From Orobanche coerulescens (taxonomy: Eukaryota; Streptophyta; Magnoliopsida; Lamiales; Orobanchaceae), in NCBI GenBank assembly GCA_033398695.1, contig CM065806.1, positions 47,827,001 to 47,891,000 on the forward strand: a DNA stretch of 64,000 bases, read 5' to 3'. This document shows positions 21,352 through 34,631 of this stretch, piece by piece. The position numbers and the translations under genes are program-made. Positions within the stretch are counted from its first letter, which is position 1. Each line of letters opens with the position of its first letter. The notes beneath the pieces were generated by a model. It did not search any database. It worked only from the letters and a program-made list of their open reading frames with translations, and had not been told where the DNA came from.

Positions 21352-24348
21352 CTAATATATCAATCTACCTTTTCCTCTTCCTCTGGTATCCTTTAGCTTG
21401 GATGAAGGGATAGACCTCAAAGGTTTTGCTCCAATTGGCTTTTTGGAGACTGGTGCTAATCCATAGTTCCTTTTGATTATCAGAGAGGCAAATTTTTTAT
21501 CTCCAGGGGCGGACCAGTTATTGTCCGCACACAACTTCTTAATTTCCTCCTGAAGAGCCAATTCATCCAACTCATCATTCATCAGCTGAGGGGCTTCTTC
21601 AGGTCTAAAGCTGGGTATCATGGGATAGGCACCAAACTTGTTAGCATCCCTTTTCAGAGTGGCCCAGAGCTTTGGGAAGGTTGAGGACATCCAGTTTATA
21701 AATGACTACTGTGGGGAGCATTCCTTATCCTGGAGCAGCTTCCAGAGATAATATTTCTCAATAAATTGCTTCATTACAGTTCCCCATATTGGACTTATCT
21801 CAGCCCTTAGGAATTCCTCAACGTGCCACAGCTCTTTTCCCTCCCATTCATATATTTGCTCATACCCTTGCTTGGTCCTCCTCCTCTTGGCTGCTGGTTG
21901 ATCTCCAGGTTGAGGTGGGGCAGCCAGTTCCTTTCTCTTCAGGTGGGATGTACCGGTCTGTAGGGCAGGGAGGTCATTTATTTTCTTTGTCCTGACTTCT
22001 TCTCTGATGTCCTCCTCAGAGTCTTCCCCCTGTCTGATGTGGTCTTTGCCTCGTTCTTCCTTTTCTTTCTCTTCCCCCTTTTTGCCACAATCAATTAGAG
22101 TAGCTAGCTGTTGTTCCACCTTAGCCATGAAGTCAGACATGCCAAGAGGCATTTTGGAATTATTTAGTGGTGGGGGAGGGTCATTCTTCGCCAGTAAAGT
22201 GTCCATTTTCTGATTAAGGGACTGGAGATCCGACTTGATGTCAGCGGCTATGAGGTTGCCAACTGTCTCTTCAACTATGCGCTTGATCAGGTCAGCCATC
22301 TCAGATGAGATAGGTGTTGCCTGAGGGGAGTGATCTCCAGAGCCTTCCATATATGCAGGTCGTTTGGCGGTCGACCTATCTGTCTACAGACTCCTATCTG
22401 CAGGAGGCTGATCAGATGGGGTTTTGTCAGGTGTCCCCGATCTGTTATCCTCTTCCTCTGACTGATCTGAGCTGGGGGCTTGATCAGGTGCCCCAAGCTC
22501 ATCATCATCATCTTCATCTTTCTTATCTTCCTCCTTCTCTTCTTCCTTTTCTACATCATTTTCTTCTTCTTTTTCAACTTCTTCTCCTTCTTCATCTGCT
22601 TCAATCTCTTCAGCCTTTTCATTTTCTACTTATTCCTCTTGTATTTTATCTTCTTTCTCTTCTTCCACTTTCTCAGATTCTTCCCTTTCTACTTCTTCTA
22701 TCCTTATCCCTTTTTCTTTTTCCTCTTCTCCTTCATCTTCATCTACCTCCCCAGCCAACACACCCTCCATTACAAAAAGGACGAACTGGTCCATGTTAAT
22801 TTTGAAATTGGACAAGAACCAGTTCTCCTGGAGCATTAAAATTACATTTGTCTCATGACAAAAACTCATGAGAACTTGCTCTGTAGCTTGGGGATATTCC
22901 CAGCTACTCTTCTCAATAGATAATTAAAGTTGGGTAAATGAAAGAGATTTTAAATTCTTCCATTCCTCATACACTTTGATAAATGAAACTTTGAGGGAGT
23001 GATGCTTTACCAGGTGTAGTTGTTGGATAGACAGTTCCAACAGATTATTCTCCAGCAGATTTAGAGAATATCCAGCTTCAGGGGTGATGATAATCAGGTC
23101 TGCCTCTTCCTCCTGTCATACTTGGAGGAGTCAGCAATGAGATAATGTCAGCCATCAGGTTTGGGTGATCAGGCTGATCTTCTTCAACAGGGACAGGAGC
23201 AGGTCCAGGTGTTGTCACTATCTGCATCTGGGTTGCAGACACTTCGGATGGCTCAGGTGCATGTGAGTGTGGGGTCTGCTCTGCTTCTTCAAAGTTAAGG
23301 CGTCTAGGCCTTTTGGGTGAATGGTCAGGTGATGAGGTAACTTGAACCACCTCCTATGGTGCTGGCGCTTTCCTCTTGAATCTCATAGCCAGATGAGTTT
23401 TATCTGAATATGAATCTAAGTGGTCTGCGGATGAATCCTTCTCTCCAGGTGACTTGCAGGCTGCAGGTGACTTCTGCACTGCAGGCAAGTCTGCGGCATC
23501 AGAGTGGTCTTCGTCTGAATCCGAAGGCCCTATGTAGGGGGGAGGTCCACTTGACAATATTTCAATAGTTGGGCAGACTTCCTCTCGCCTCCCAGTTTCT
23601 TCAATGTTTCTTGGTACAGATGACCAAGTATCTTGTTTACGTGAAAGGGTTCTGCGGTCCCTTTCCCCTTTCTAAGAAATTCCAAGATCCAGCTGATTTG
23701 TGTTCCAAAGGCCAGCTTAGTCTTTAATTTCTTCTCATCTTCTATCCAGTAAACCTTGTTGACTTCACGGACCAACTGTCTGTATATGTAGTCAGCCCAG
23801 TCAATCCTCTCATGCTGGAGAAGGGCTCCCAGCACCATGAACTTGGCAGATGACAACTAGTCGTAGCTACCTACCATCCCTATCACGATTTTATTTGTGA
23901 TATCCAAAATGTATTTGTACTCTTTCTTCAATTCACCTCTCTTTGCCGTAAGTTTAACTTTTGTCGGCTGCTCAAGTAGCTCGATTGCATACCAGGTCTC
24001 TACGGCGCTCTGCTTGAGTGCTTCAACAGCAATGTCCCGAGATCTCATCCCAAATGCCTCTGCAATAGTTTGAGGAGAAATCATCACTTCTTCTTCGAAA
24101 ATCGAGCTTTTGATTCCCGATTCAGTGACTTCTGCTTCCTTAAAGAAGGAAATAGTAGCTTCCTTATAGAGAACCTTAGGGTTGATGTCCAGAAATGGGT
24201 AGATCCCATTTTTCTTCATCGCCCGAATGATAAAATGCATATCTGATTCCAGATTCGCTTCCATCAAGCCTTCAAAATCGACCACGAGACTGAAGGTAAT
24301 CTGGTCCTTCACAAGCTTTAGGTTGACTCATTCGAAATAGGATTCCAT
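21352..24348 (-). pseudogene. Env-like third ORF of copia A (broken)
   Basis: The probable start is ATG 24348, giving MESYFE followed by a TGA at codon 7; the frame then runs to a TAG at 23857 and straight on to 23530. After a frame change near 23540 it continues through a Pro/Ser-rich linker (to 23078), an acidic Glu/Lys-rich stretch (about 22870-22480), a Pro-rich linker, and a C-terminal part (22350-21352) ending in a basic tail. The N-terminal 270 residues (SSAKFMVLGALLQHERIDWA) resemble the plant transposon-protein domain found in SIRE and Athila env-like ORFs. About 1,000 residues would be unusually long. I see no convincing signal peptide or transmembrane helix, so the envelope role is by position only. 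Confidence 0.7.
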
Positions 24349-24906
24349 TTCTCCAAATAAAATATCTCGCTGAGTGTATTGAATATTCAAAGGATTTTCT
24401 GCTTTTTGAGAATTAGGGTTTTGAAAGCTTGAAGACGATACAGTTTCTGTGAAATGATTTCGCCGACTTAAATAGCCATTCGAAAAGACGTTTGATTTTA
24501 ATAATAGATTAAATTAAGCGGCGGTCCAACTTTTGAGAATTTGAAAAAATGACGGTTGAATTTTTAATTAGACACTATGGCGGTCGTGTGAACGTGTATT
24601 TGCCACGTGTAAATAAATAGTAATATAATATTTAAGAGTCGGTCAGGGATAGGAAAACTTATCTGGTGGACTGTTTGACTTCTTGACTGCTCTGCATCAG
24701 GTTGTGTCACCTGTGGGTCAGCTCACTTTTTCTTGTATGATCTGCATCAGTTTGCTTCTGCATCAGGTAGGATGTGTTGCCTGAGGTCAGCTTCATCTGT
24801 CCTTCGTCTCCTCATCTGATCTTCTTAGGTAGATCCTCCTTGTCTGTTTCAGGTAACTTTTCCTCGTCTGCATCAGGTAACTTCCTTCGCTCGTCTGATC
24901 TGATCA
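24349..24906 (-). promoter_or_regulatory. Pol to env-like spacer with promoter-like signals (copia A)
   Basis: No ORF. On the minus strand the order is: CTGAT/CTGCATCAGG-type repeats (24905-24655); an AT-rich stretch; a TATA-like GGCTATTTAAGT (24477-24466); about 110 nt of leader; the env-like ATG at 24348. This spacing fits an internal promoter for the third ORF, in parallel with copia element B (49152-49646). Promoter function is inferred. Confidence 0.5.
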
Positions 24907-27900
24907 TCAGGTAGCTTTCTCGTCTGTACTAGATTCCCAATCTAGTAGGCCAAGTTCCCTGCTTAGCTCCAAAAACCTTTCTTCTGGCAAAGGTTTAGTG
25001 AATATGTCAGCAATCTGATACTCCGTGCTGACTCTTTCTACTCTGACTCTTTTACTAAGCACATGATCTCTGATGAAATGATGTTTAACATCAATGTGTT
25101 TTGTCCTTGAGTGCAATACTGGGTTATTGGTTATTGCAATTGCACTGTTGTTATCACACCATAGTGGGACTTCGTTTGCAATGATGTTGTAGTCCCTTAG
25201 CTGTTGTCTAATCCATAGAATCTGTGCACAACAGCTACATGCAGCTAGGTATTTTGACTTTATGGTTGATATTGAGTTAGATACCTGCTTCTTGCTAAAC
25301 CAGGATATCAATCTGGTTCCTAGGAATTGGCACGTTCCACTGGTGCTTTTCCTATTAATCTTGCATCTTGCAAAGTCTACATCTGAGTATCCTGATAGCT
25401 CAAAGTTGTCATCTTTAGGATACCATAGTCCAACATTGACTATAGACTTAAGGTATCTGATAATCGTCTTAGCTGCTTCCTGGTGAGACTGCTTTAGCTT
25501 GGATTGAAATCTTGCACATACACCCACTGCATATGAAATATCAGGTCTGCATGCAGTGAGGTATAGCAATGATCCAATAAGTCCTCTGTAGTGGGTTGAA
25601 TCCACTGATATGCCTCCTTTATCTGCATCTAGGTGTAGGCTTGTGCTCATTGGTATTCTTGGTGGCTTGGCTGAATCCATTCCAAATCTCTTGATTAAGT
25701 CTCTTGTGTATTTGGCTTGATTGATGAAAATTCCATTATTCATCTGCTTGACTTGCAAACCTAGAAAGAAATTCAGCTTTACCATCATACTCATCTCAAA
25801 TTCTCCTTGCATGAGATTTAAGAACTTCTCACATAGCTCTGGGTTGGTTGAGCCAAATATGATGTCATCTACATATATTTGTACTAATAATATGTGGCCT
25901 TCATGCTCTACTCTGAATAGGGTCTTGTCCACCTTGCCTTTGCTGAATCTGTTCTTCTCTAGAAACACAGATAGTGTCTCATACCATGCTCTTGGTGCCT
26001 GCTTGAGTCAATATAGAGCTTTTAGAAGCTTGTAGACTTTGTCTCCTTTGACAAATCCAGGGGTTTGCTCCACATAGACTTCTTCTAGAATTCCATTGAG
26101 AAAGGCACTTTTCACATCCATTTGGTAGACTTCAAAATCCTTGAATGCTGCATATGCAAGGAATAGTCTGATGGCTTCCAATCTTGCAGTAGGTGCATAA
26201 GTTTCATCAAAATCTATTCCTTCACATTGTGCATAACCTTTAGCAACAAGTTTGGCTTTATTCCTAACAACGGCTCCATCTTCAATACACTTGTTCTTGT
26301 ACACCCATTTGGTACCAATAACTTTCTTATGATCTGGTTTGTATGTTAGTTCCCAGACATTGTTTCTCTCGATCTGATTGAGCTCTTCTGGCATTGCATT
26401 GATCCATGAGTAGTCCTCTAGTGCTTGTTCTGTTGTCTTGGGTTCCATTTGAGACATGAAACATGAGAACATTGCCATTCCTGCTGGTACTGTGGATTGT
26501 CTGGTTCTGACTCCATCAGTTAGGTTTCCAATGATCTGTTGAATGGTATGATCTCTAAGCCATTTGGGGATTTCTTCTTCTTCAGGGTTTGTTCCCCCTG
26601 TAGAGTTTCTTTGGTGGACTTCTTCTCTCTCTGCTTCAGCTTGGTTCTGACCACATTGGTCTGCAACTAGATCAGCTACGGTCTTGTCATCTGCAGGTGG
26701 GGATCCTGTCTGATCTGCAGATGAGTTTTTATCAGCTACATATGGGTCTTCTGTTAGGGTTATATACATCAAAGCATATTTTATGCTTGTATTACCTAAT
26801 TTACCGGTCTTTATCTATGAGAATATTTAATTCATTTGTCACATGTTTTGCATATTTATTCACGCCATGGTTATGCGAATGTTGTCTAAATTACTTTATA
26901 TTGTAGATAATGTAGTGTGTCGTGTCACACAGAAGATCACAATATCGGTTCCTTATATAGTAAAAATTAGTTCACAACCTCTATAACACGAGACCGTTAT
27001 GTGAGAGGTTGTAATATATGCTTGAGATTGGTTGGTCTTGACCATTAGCATATATTAGCGTATTCGGTATATGCTGAACATGATCGAGGTGAGATAGATT
27101 CTTCTGTACTGACTATAAGAAGAACGCACATCTCGGACAATTATTATTTCTTAATTCTAGTGATTAATATTTAATTATATATATTTAAGCTTTGATTTAT
27201 CATGGGTGAGATCCACAACGATTGACTCAAGATGCTCGATATTTTGGGCAATATTATTATTTATATAATAATTAATATTATAGCTAGAAATCGTGTCCCG
27301 ACCAGTCGAGTTGATCATGTTACTTGAGGCACTCGAAAGAATTATTATGTTAAACCCTGCAGGTGGAATTAATTTTCCGATATACTAATAAAAGTCGAGT
27401 GGTATACTCATGTATAATATATTGATTAATTAAAAACTGTCAGTAGCTTAAATTAATTAATGGACATGGAATATCTTAAACACGGGAAATAATTAATTCA
27501 AAAATGAGTCCAATTTCTTGATTTGAGATTTTGGTAGGAAGTACAATATCAACTTTTTTGTGGACTAAGTTGATATCAATAGAGTCTTCATATTAGGAAG
27601 AGTCCTAACATTGGAAAAAAAGATATCTATTGGGAGTCCTTACCTTGTCCTCCTTAAGGTCCCTAGAGTTGCCCAAAACACCTATAAAAGGACTATTGGG
27701 TGGGGGCGATTTCTTCACTTCTTCATGAACAAAAATTTCGATTTTTTCTTTATTTGTGTTTAATTTTGGATCTTGACTTGTGTCTTGGATTCCATAATTT
27801 AGTTAACACAATATTTTTCTAAAAAAAATATTCAAGAAAAATAGAGAGAAAATTCGTAAGGTAAATTTTGGAAGAAAAGTAGTTCGGCCGCGGCCCCTTG

Positions 27901-28295
27901 TTGTCCGAGTAGTCCGGTAGACTGTTGCCCACACGACATCCGGATATAGGGGGGATATACTCTAGAAGACTTTGAGGTAGAAAAACAAGTAGATCAAGGA
28001 AGAATACAAGGAGGTGTTCGATCGACCAGAAAGGGATTTTTATACCACTTCGCTTCAAAGGTATGAATTACCAATTCCTACTTCGTAAATACATATATTT
28101 AAATTGTTAATTAATCTGTTTAATTAATTAATTGACAAGCCTAAATAGATCCGCTATTTACGTTGGATAGTTTATAAAACCATATATATTCAAATTTAAG
28201 TATATCGCTTCCGTTGCATTTTATATTCCAACATCTTCATCAGCTGCATCTGGATCAGGTAGGTTTTGGGGTCCTATCTGATCTGCCAGAATGCA
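24907..28295 (-). pseudogene. pol: Copia A pol: reverse transcriptase and RNase H, split by a solo LTR
   Basis: From the right the frame begins in 28295-28234, is interrupted by a solo LTR, and resumes at 26751. The RT N-half ([31 protein letters not shown]) runs to a TGA at about 26009 where family members have Gly (LYGLKQAP). The rest, to 24907, holds the intact catalytic YVDDI, the conserved YRGLIGSLLYLTACRPDI region, and RNase H. In RNase H the usual STAEAEY motif reads STIKSKY, so both acidic residues are Lys and that activity is probably lost. The C-terminus (IADIFTKPLPEERF) is normal. Confidence 0.88.
26752..28233 (+). repeat. Solo LTR inserted in copia A pol
   Basis: 1,482 bp, TGTTAGGG to TTCCAACA, flanked by perfect 5-bp duplications TCTTC (26747-26751 and 28234-28238). 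Removing it rejoins the pol frame. A plus-strand TATA box CTATAAAAGG lies near 27681-27690, so its transcription direction is plus. There is no internal domain. Solo LTRs form by recombination between the LTRs of one element. It is probably a copia LTR; lineage not assigned. Confidence 0.9.
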
Positions 28296-29142
28296 GGTTA
28301 CGGTCGTAATAGCCAGTGCATTACGTACGGTATCTTGACAGTATTACGTCCACTTTTCTCTTCCCGTTATGTATGTTATCGTATGTAGAAAACTGGCCAG
28401 AAGTTCTGGAACACGTTTACGGATGTAATGTACAAGCTTTTACGTACGTTGACTCGTTAACGTACGTTAAGCTTAGTAGCTTACGTATGTAACGCGGTCC
28501 AGTTATATACTCTGCTGGACGGGTTTTTGGAAGTCATTTCGACTTCTTCCGCCTCTATCCGTCGGGTCTGGTCTTCTAGTGGGATCTGGGACGATTTTCA
28601 TCATCAAGCTTCATCTTGGTGAGTCTCCTTCACATTATCAACACTGCCTCACTTGTTTCTTGTTGGATCGAGGTATTTTCTTCTTAGAACCATAGTTGAG
28701 TAATTTTGGGGTTTTTTCCTTGATTCCTTGATTTAATCCGAAGTTGATGAATCGGTTATGTAATTCTTGTTGTTTTTGGTTGTGATCTACGGATCAGAAT
28801 TTCTTTTTATCATTTTCGTTTCACCCAGAGCATGATTTTGATTCCCTTGAGAAAAAATCTTGAACCCTCAATTTTTATTGTTGTCCCACAGTGAGTTAGA
28901 GTCGGGTTTTGAGGAGTATCGTTTATTCATTGTGGAGTTATTCTCGTAGTGTTCCGGAGTTGCCACTTGCTCGCTGAAATTGGAAGCTCCGTGGTTGTTC
29001 GGTTGCGTCCGTTCGTTGTTTCATTCACTCATGGTTTCAAGGCAGGTATCTTGCCCATACACTTCGTGTTTCGTAGACGTAATGGTTGGTAATTGATTAT
29101 ATGTGCAATTTAAATGTTTTAATGAACTTTCAAAGAAGATAG
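28296..29142 (+). repeat. Tekay-like LTR fragment (U3, R, part of U5)
   Basis: Starts where copia pol homology ends and stops at the CACTA insertion. A palindrome cluster (28318-28494) is followed by a TATA box (28503-28510, TTATATAC) and R/U5-like sequence reminiscent of the Tekay LTR (TCTTGCC motif, 29045-29060). It is a different subfamily from the LTR at 38052-40417. Both true ends are missing. Confidence 0.6.
28318..28494 (+). promoter_or_regulatory. U3 palindrome cluster, TTACGTACGT type (LTR fragment)
   Basis: About seven sites occur in 180 bp: ATTACGTACGG, TTTACGTACGTTG, TTAACGTACGTTAA (a perfect 14-mer), TTACGTATGTAA and variants, ending 9 bp before a TATA box. Same layout as in the N1 and Tekay LTRs. 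Confidence 0.7.
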
Positions 29143-29402
29143 CACTACTACAAAATAACCATTTAACAGCGGACATTTAATAGCGGTTATACCAAAACCG
29201 CTGTTAAATTTGTGCGGTGGCACACATCGTAAATATTATGAAAAATCAACAACGGTCAATATTGAAACCGCTGTTAAATTCGGAAAATTAACGGCGGTTG
29301 CCTAAAAACTGCAGTTGTTTTTCCTCTGTTAACAGCGTTTGTCGGCATAACCGTTGTTAAACATTTTTTTAATTTTAACAGCGGTTTTCTATAACTGCTG
29401 TT
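29143..29402 (+). repeat. CACTA left terminus and subterminal repeats
   Basis: The terminal inverted repeat CACTACTACAAAA is followed by about seven GCGGTT-type units (TTTAACAGCGG, AACCGCTGTTAAA and variants, direct and inverted) up to 29402. A CT-rich leader with TGACGCTTC repeats follows (29403-29610). Confidence 0.9.
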
Positions 29403-29664
29403 AATGTTCTATTTAATTATACCTAGTCTTTTCTCTTTCTTCTTTCTTTCTTCTTTCTTTCCTTTCTTTCTTCCTGACGCTTCTGACTCCCCTGACGCTT
29501 CACAATCGACCCCCGACTTCTGGCGACCTCCTGACCTCCGCGACCCCCACAACCTCCCCGACGCTTCGCAATCGACCGCGGTCCTCTACATTGAAATCAA
29601 GTAACTATTCCGAACTCTCTTCTTTGTTTCTATCTGGTAATTTTATCTAGTCTTTTAAGGATTG

Positions 29665-29872
29665 TTGTGTGCTGTGTGTGTTTACTATGTGTATGTGTTG
29701 TGTGTGTATGTGTGTGTATAGGTGTGGCAGTGTGTGTAATGTGTGTGTGTAGTGTGTGTGAGGCTGTATTGTGTTGTGTGTGTGTATTATTTGTGTGTGG
29801 CAGTGTGTACAGTGTGTGTGTGTGTATTGTGTGTGTGGCAGTGTGTGTTGTGTGTTTGTGTGTGGACTTTTG
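29665..29872. repeat. GT-rich minisatellite (first of six in the CACTA)
   Basis: An imperfect (GT)n/(GTGTGTAT)n stretch. Cys/Val-rich or His/Thr-rich open frames across it are products of the repeat and not genes. Between here and 30750 the element holds only AT-rich sequence and one copy of the TTCTCCC block (30412-30505). Confidence 0.85.
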
Positions 29873-30411
29873 ATATACCTGGATTGTTTTGGAGAACAAT
29901 GTTAAAAATATAAAAATTAGGTAGTGGGACTTTAATCGATGACTCTGATGGGTCACTAGATTCATTTATTTAGCCGAAGATTTTTGCAAAGGTCGTCGTC
30001 TAAAGTATATTTATTTAATAAAAAATAAATCTCATATTTTATTATTACCAAAACCTGTTTCTGAAAACCTGTTTCCAACATACACCCATCAACCAAACAC
30101 CAATACACACTGATGTTAACAATACAACTCCAAATGCACAACAACTCAAATAAATATAAAGGAACACTCAGAAAACACAACTCTATCAAGATACTACGAT
30201 CAACAACCACAATAAAACCACAATAATCACAAACATAGTATTAAAATGCACATAACGAACAAAATATGTATGTGCATATGCGATATGTGTATTGAGTGTG
30301 TAATGTAGTTTTACGTGTTATTTTCTTCTTGTTTGTTGTATAATTTAATCGATTTAGATGAGTGTGTGTTTAATTGTGTGTGTTGCTTTTGACAACACTA
30401 TTTTGTGAAAC

Positions 30412-31543
30412 ACGATTTATTTTGGGATAGATGTGGTTAACTTCTTAAGGATCTTCTCCCTTTGGGATAGATGATAACTTTCGTCTTAAGGATCTTCTCC
30501 CAACAGTTCGTGCAGATAGAGTTAGCAATCTTGACAAAGCCATAAGTTGATGTAGTATACAATTAATTCTATTTTGACAACCGTCGTTCATGTTTCTATT
30601 TTAAGCAACAGTTATAGGACAACCATACCTTTGTCATTCTCTGTCAAAACAATTTTCAAAAAGTTAGTAATCATATAGAAATGAAATTCTTTCCCTTATA
30701 CAAAATAATAGCAGATTGAATTTCATAGTATGTGTAACAGAAAAGAAGAAATGGATCGAAGTTGGATGAATGTAAGTCGTGCGAGTGCGGAGTATGACAA
30801 TGGAATTGAGCAATTTCTTAAATTTTCTCGACACATCGCTCGGAACCCGATGAAAAATACTTTTGTCCTTGTGTGCAGTGTATGAATGGGAGACGACATG
30901 AGGCTGATACATTCGTGAACATCTTGTTTGTGATGGGATAAACACAAACTATACGGTGTGGATATGGCATGGCGAAATAGTAGATGTTCCAACTGGAAAC
31001 ACCCATGTAGATATAGATGGTGATCAATTTGAAGAAATGATTCGTGATGTCGGACAAGAATCATTTCAAAGAGCTCATCTTTATGATGCATCGAAAAGTG
31101 ATTCAGAGACTCCATTGTATCTGGGGTGTGTAAATTTCACACGACTATCTGCCGTGTTTGAAGCTGGTTAATTTGAAGGAAATAAATGGGTGGAGTGACA
31201 AAAGTTTCACCAAATTGCTCCAGTTGATGAATGAGATGCTACCAAAAGACAATATATTACCTAAGTTTATCAGTTGTACAGCTTTGGACTATGTGAGTAA
31301 TTTCCTTTATGGAATTTTTTTACATTTGTAGTATGTGTGTGTGTATAGTGTGTGTGTGTGTGTGTGTTTGTGTGTGCAGTGTGTGTGTGTGTGCAGTGTT
31401 TTTTTCTACTGTGGCAGTGTGTGTTTTTTTTACTGTGTGCAGTGTGTGTGTGTGTGTGTATGCAGTGTGTGTTTGTGTGCACACTATGTGTGTGCATTGT
31501 GTGTGTGCAGTGTGTGTGTGTGCGTTTTTTTTATTATGTGACA

Positions 31544-31574
<31 letters not shown>

Positions 31575-34500
31575 TGTGTAGTGTGTGTGTGCAGTGTCTG
31601 TGTGTGTTTTTTTATTGTGCGGCAGTGTGTGTGTGTGTGTGTTTGTGTGCAGTGTGTGGGTTTTTTTTATTTTAATATTTTGCTTAACAAATTAGGTATT
31701 TGTCTAATGTGAATGTGGGCACGATGGACGAGGATTTGTATGCATATTTTGATCGTCAATCCATACAAAATATGGGACAAAGGGGAGAGGAGATCTCGAG
31801 ATATATATCGACGTGTATGCTTGAGTCGAAGAAGCAAATATACATGGGAGCTTACCATCATAAGTAAGTTAAAGATTGTAAATTTCAAAATATTTTCTTT
31901 TTAACAAAACTATTTCTTTAGTTTTTTATACAACATAGTTTTTTTTACGACATAGTTTAGTAATACGTTTTTTATTTCAAATGCATTTATCAATGTAGGC
32001 ATCACTGGCAACTTCTGGTCATTATACCAGCAAGAGGAACTATTATATGGTTTTGCTCATTACATTATAAGCCTGACTCTCGCATTAAGGCCATACTCCA
32101 AAAGTAAGATTTTATTTATAACATATTTGCTTGAAAAATTTATATCGACGACTCAATATATTATTGTTACTTTTAAGCAGTGCTGTGACCGCATTCAAGA
32201 CCATGGATAGTATGCATACAAGTAAATGGAAGCAGGCGATTAGTTGGATATATCCCAAGGTAATACACTTAATTACATGAGTGTAAATATGTGTGTTTGT
32301 GTGTGTAAATATTTGAGTGTGTACGACAACATTGTTTTTGGAAACACGAATTATTTTGGGATAGACGTGGTTAACATCGTAAGGATCTTCTCCCTTTGGG
32401 ATAGATGTTAACTTTCGTCTTAAGGACCTTCTCCCAACATATTGTGTATGAAGTGTCCGTTTGTTTGTGTTGGTGTTTTTTTTTCTGTGCAGTGTGTGTG
32501 TGCAGTGTCTGTGTGTACAGTGTGTGTGTGTGTATGCAGTGGAAGTGTGTGCTGTGTGTGTTTCCTATTTCTGCAGTGTGTGTAGTGTGTGTGTGTTTAC
32601 TGTTTGTGTAGTGTGTGTGTAGTGTGTGTGTGTGTGTGTATGTATGTATGTGTTTGTGTATGTTTGTTTGTGTGTTGTGTGTATACTGCGTGTGTACTGT
32701 GTATGTGTGTGTTTGTGTGCTGTGTGTGTGTGTGTTGGTTTGTTTGTGTGCCGTGTGTGTTTGCGTGCTGTCTGTGTGTGTTTGTGTGCTGTTTGTGTGT
32801 GTTTGTGTGTGTACTGTGTGTTTGTGTACTGCGTGTGTATTATGTATGTGTGTGTTTGTGTGCTGTGTGTGTGTGTGTGTGTTTGTTTGTGTGCCGTGTG
32901 TGTTTGTGTGCTGTCTATGTGTGTTTGTGTGCTATTTGTATGTGTTTGTGTGTGTATTGTGTGTTTGTGTGTGTTTGTGTGATGTGTGCAGTTTTTTATT
33001 TGGAAATACGAATTATTTTGGGGTAGACGTGGTTAACGTCGTAAGGATCTTCTCCCTTTGGGATAGATGTTAATTTTCATCTTAAGGATCTTCTCCCAAC
33101 ATATCGTGTATGAAGTGTCTGTTTGTTTGTGTTGGTGTTTTTTCGGTGCAGTGTGTGTGTTTGTGCAATGGCAGTGTGTGTATGTGTGTTTCATGTTTGT
33201 GCAGTGTGTGTATGTGTGTGCAGTATGTGTGTGCGTGTGTGTTTTTACTGTTTGTGCAGTGTGTGTATGTGTGTGCAGTATGTGTGTGCGTGCTCTCTAT
33301 GTATGTGTGTTTGTGTATGTTTGTTTGTGTGTTGTGTGTGTACTGTGTATGTGTGTGTTTGTGTGCTGTGTGTGTGTGTGTGTGCCGTGTGTGTTTGTGT
33401 GCTGTCTGTGTGTGTACTGTGTGTGGGTGTGTGTGTTTGTGTGCTGTGTGTGTGTGTGTGTGTGTGTGTGCTGTGTGTGTGTGTGCTTGTGTATGTTTGT
33501 TTGTGTGCATTGTGTGTTTGTGTTCTGTGTGTGTGTGTGTGTGTGTGTGTTTGTGTGTAGTGTGTGTGTGCAGTGTCTGTGTGTGTTTTTTTATTGTGCG
33601 GCAGTGTGTGTGTGTTTGTGTGCAGTGTGTGGGTTTTTTTTTTATTTTAATATTTTGCTTAACGAATTAGGTATTTGTCTAATGTGAATGTGGGCACGAT
33701 GGACGAGGATTTGTATGCATATTTTGATCGTCAATCCATACAAAATATGGGACAAAGGGGAGAGGAGATCTCGAGATATATATCGACGTGTATGCTTGAG
33801 TCGAAGAAGCAAATATACATGGGAGCTTACCATCATAAGTAAGTTAAAGATTGTAAATTTCAAAATATTTTCTTTTTAACAAAACTATTTCTTTAGTTTT
33901 TTATACAACATAGTTTTTTTTTACGACATAGTTTAGTAATACGTTTTTTATTTCAAATGCATTTATCAATGTAGGCATCACTGGCAACTTCTGGTCATTA
34001 TACCAGCAAGAGGAACTATTATATGGTTTTGCTCATTACATTATAAGCCTGACTCTCATATTAAGGCCATACTCCAAAAGTAAGATTTTATTTATAACAT
34101 ATTTGCTTGAAAAATTTATATCGACGACTTAATATATTATTGTTACTTTTAAGCAGTGCCGTGACCGCATTCAAGACCATGGATAGTATGCATACAAGTA
34201 AATGGAAGCAGGCGGTTAGTTGGATATATCCCAAGGTAATACACTTAATTACATGAGTGTAAATATGTGTGTTTGTGTGTGTAAATATTTGAGTGTGTAC
34301 GACAACATTGTTTTTGGAAACACGAATTATTTTGGGATAGACGTGGTTAACATCGTAAGGATCTTCTCCCTTTGGGATAGATGTTAACTTTCGTCTTAAG
34401 GACCTTCTCCCAACATATTGTGTATGAAGTGTCCGTTTGTTTGTGTTGGTGTTTTTTTTTCTGTGCAGTGTGTGTGTGCAGTGTCTGTGTGTACAGTGTG

Positions 34501-34596
34501 TGTGTGTGTATGCAGTGGAAGTGTGTGCTGTGTGTGTTTCCTATTTCTGCAGTGTGTGTAGTGTGTGTGTGTTTACTGTTTGTGTAGTGTGTGTAG

Positions 34597-34631
<35 letters not shown>

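Larger units (their letters stand above)
19541..28295 (-). mobile_element. SIRE/Maximus-like Ty1/copia element A (5' part missing)
   Basis: Minus strand, read from the right: end of pol (RT, RNase H; 28295-24907, split by a solo LTR), a promoter-like spacer, a long env-like ORF (24348-21352), polypurine tract (21100-21115), 3' LTR (21099-19541). An env-like ORF after a copia pol is the mark of the SIRE/Maximus lineage. Gag, protease and integrase are missing; homology stops near 28295, where Tekay-like LTR sequence begins. Confidence 0.85.

Noticed and set aside
22314..22839. Leu/Phe-rich plus-strand open frames resembling membrane proteins
   Set aside because: They are the antisense of the Glu/Lys-rich stretch of the env-like ORF.
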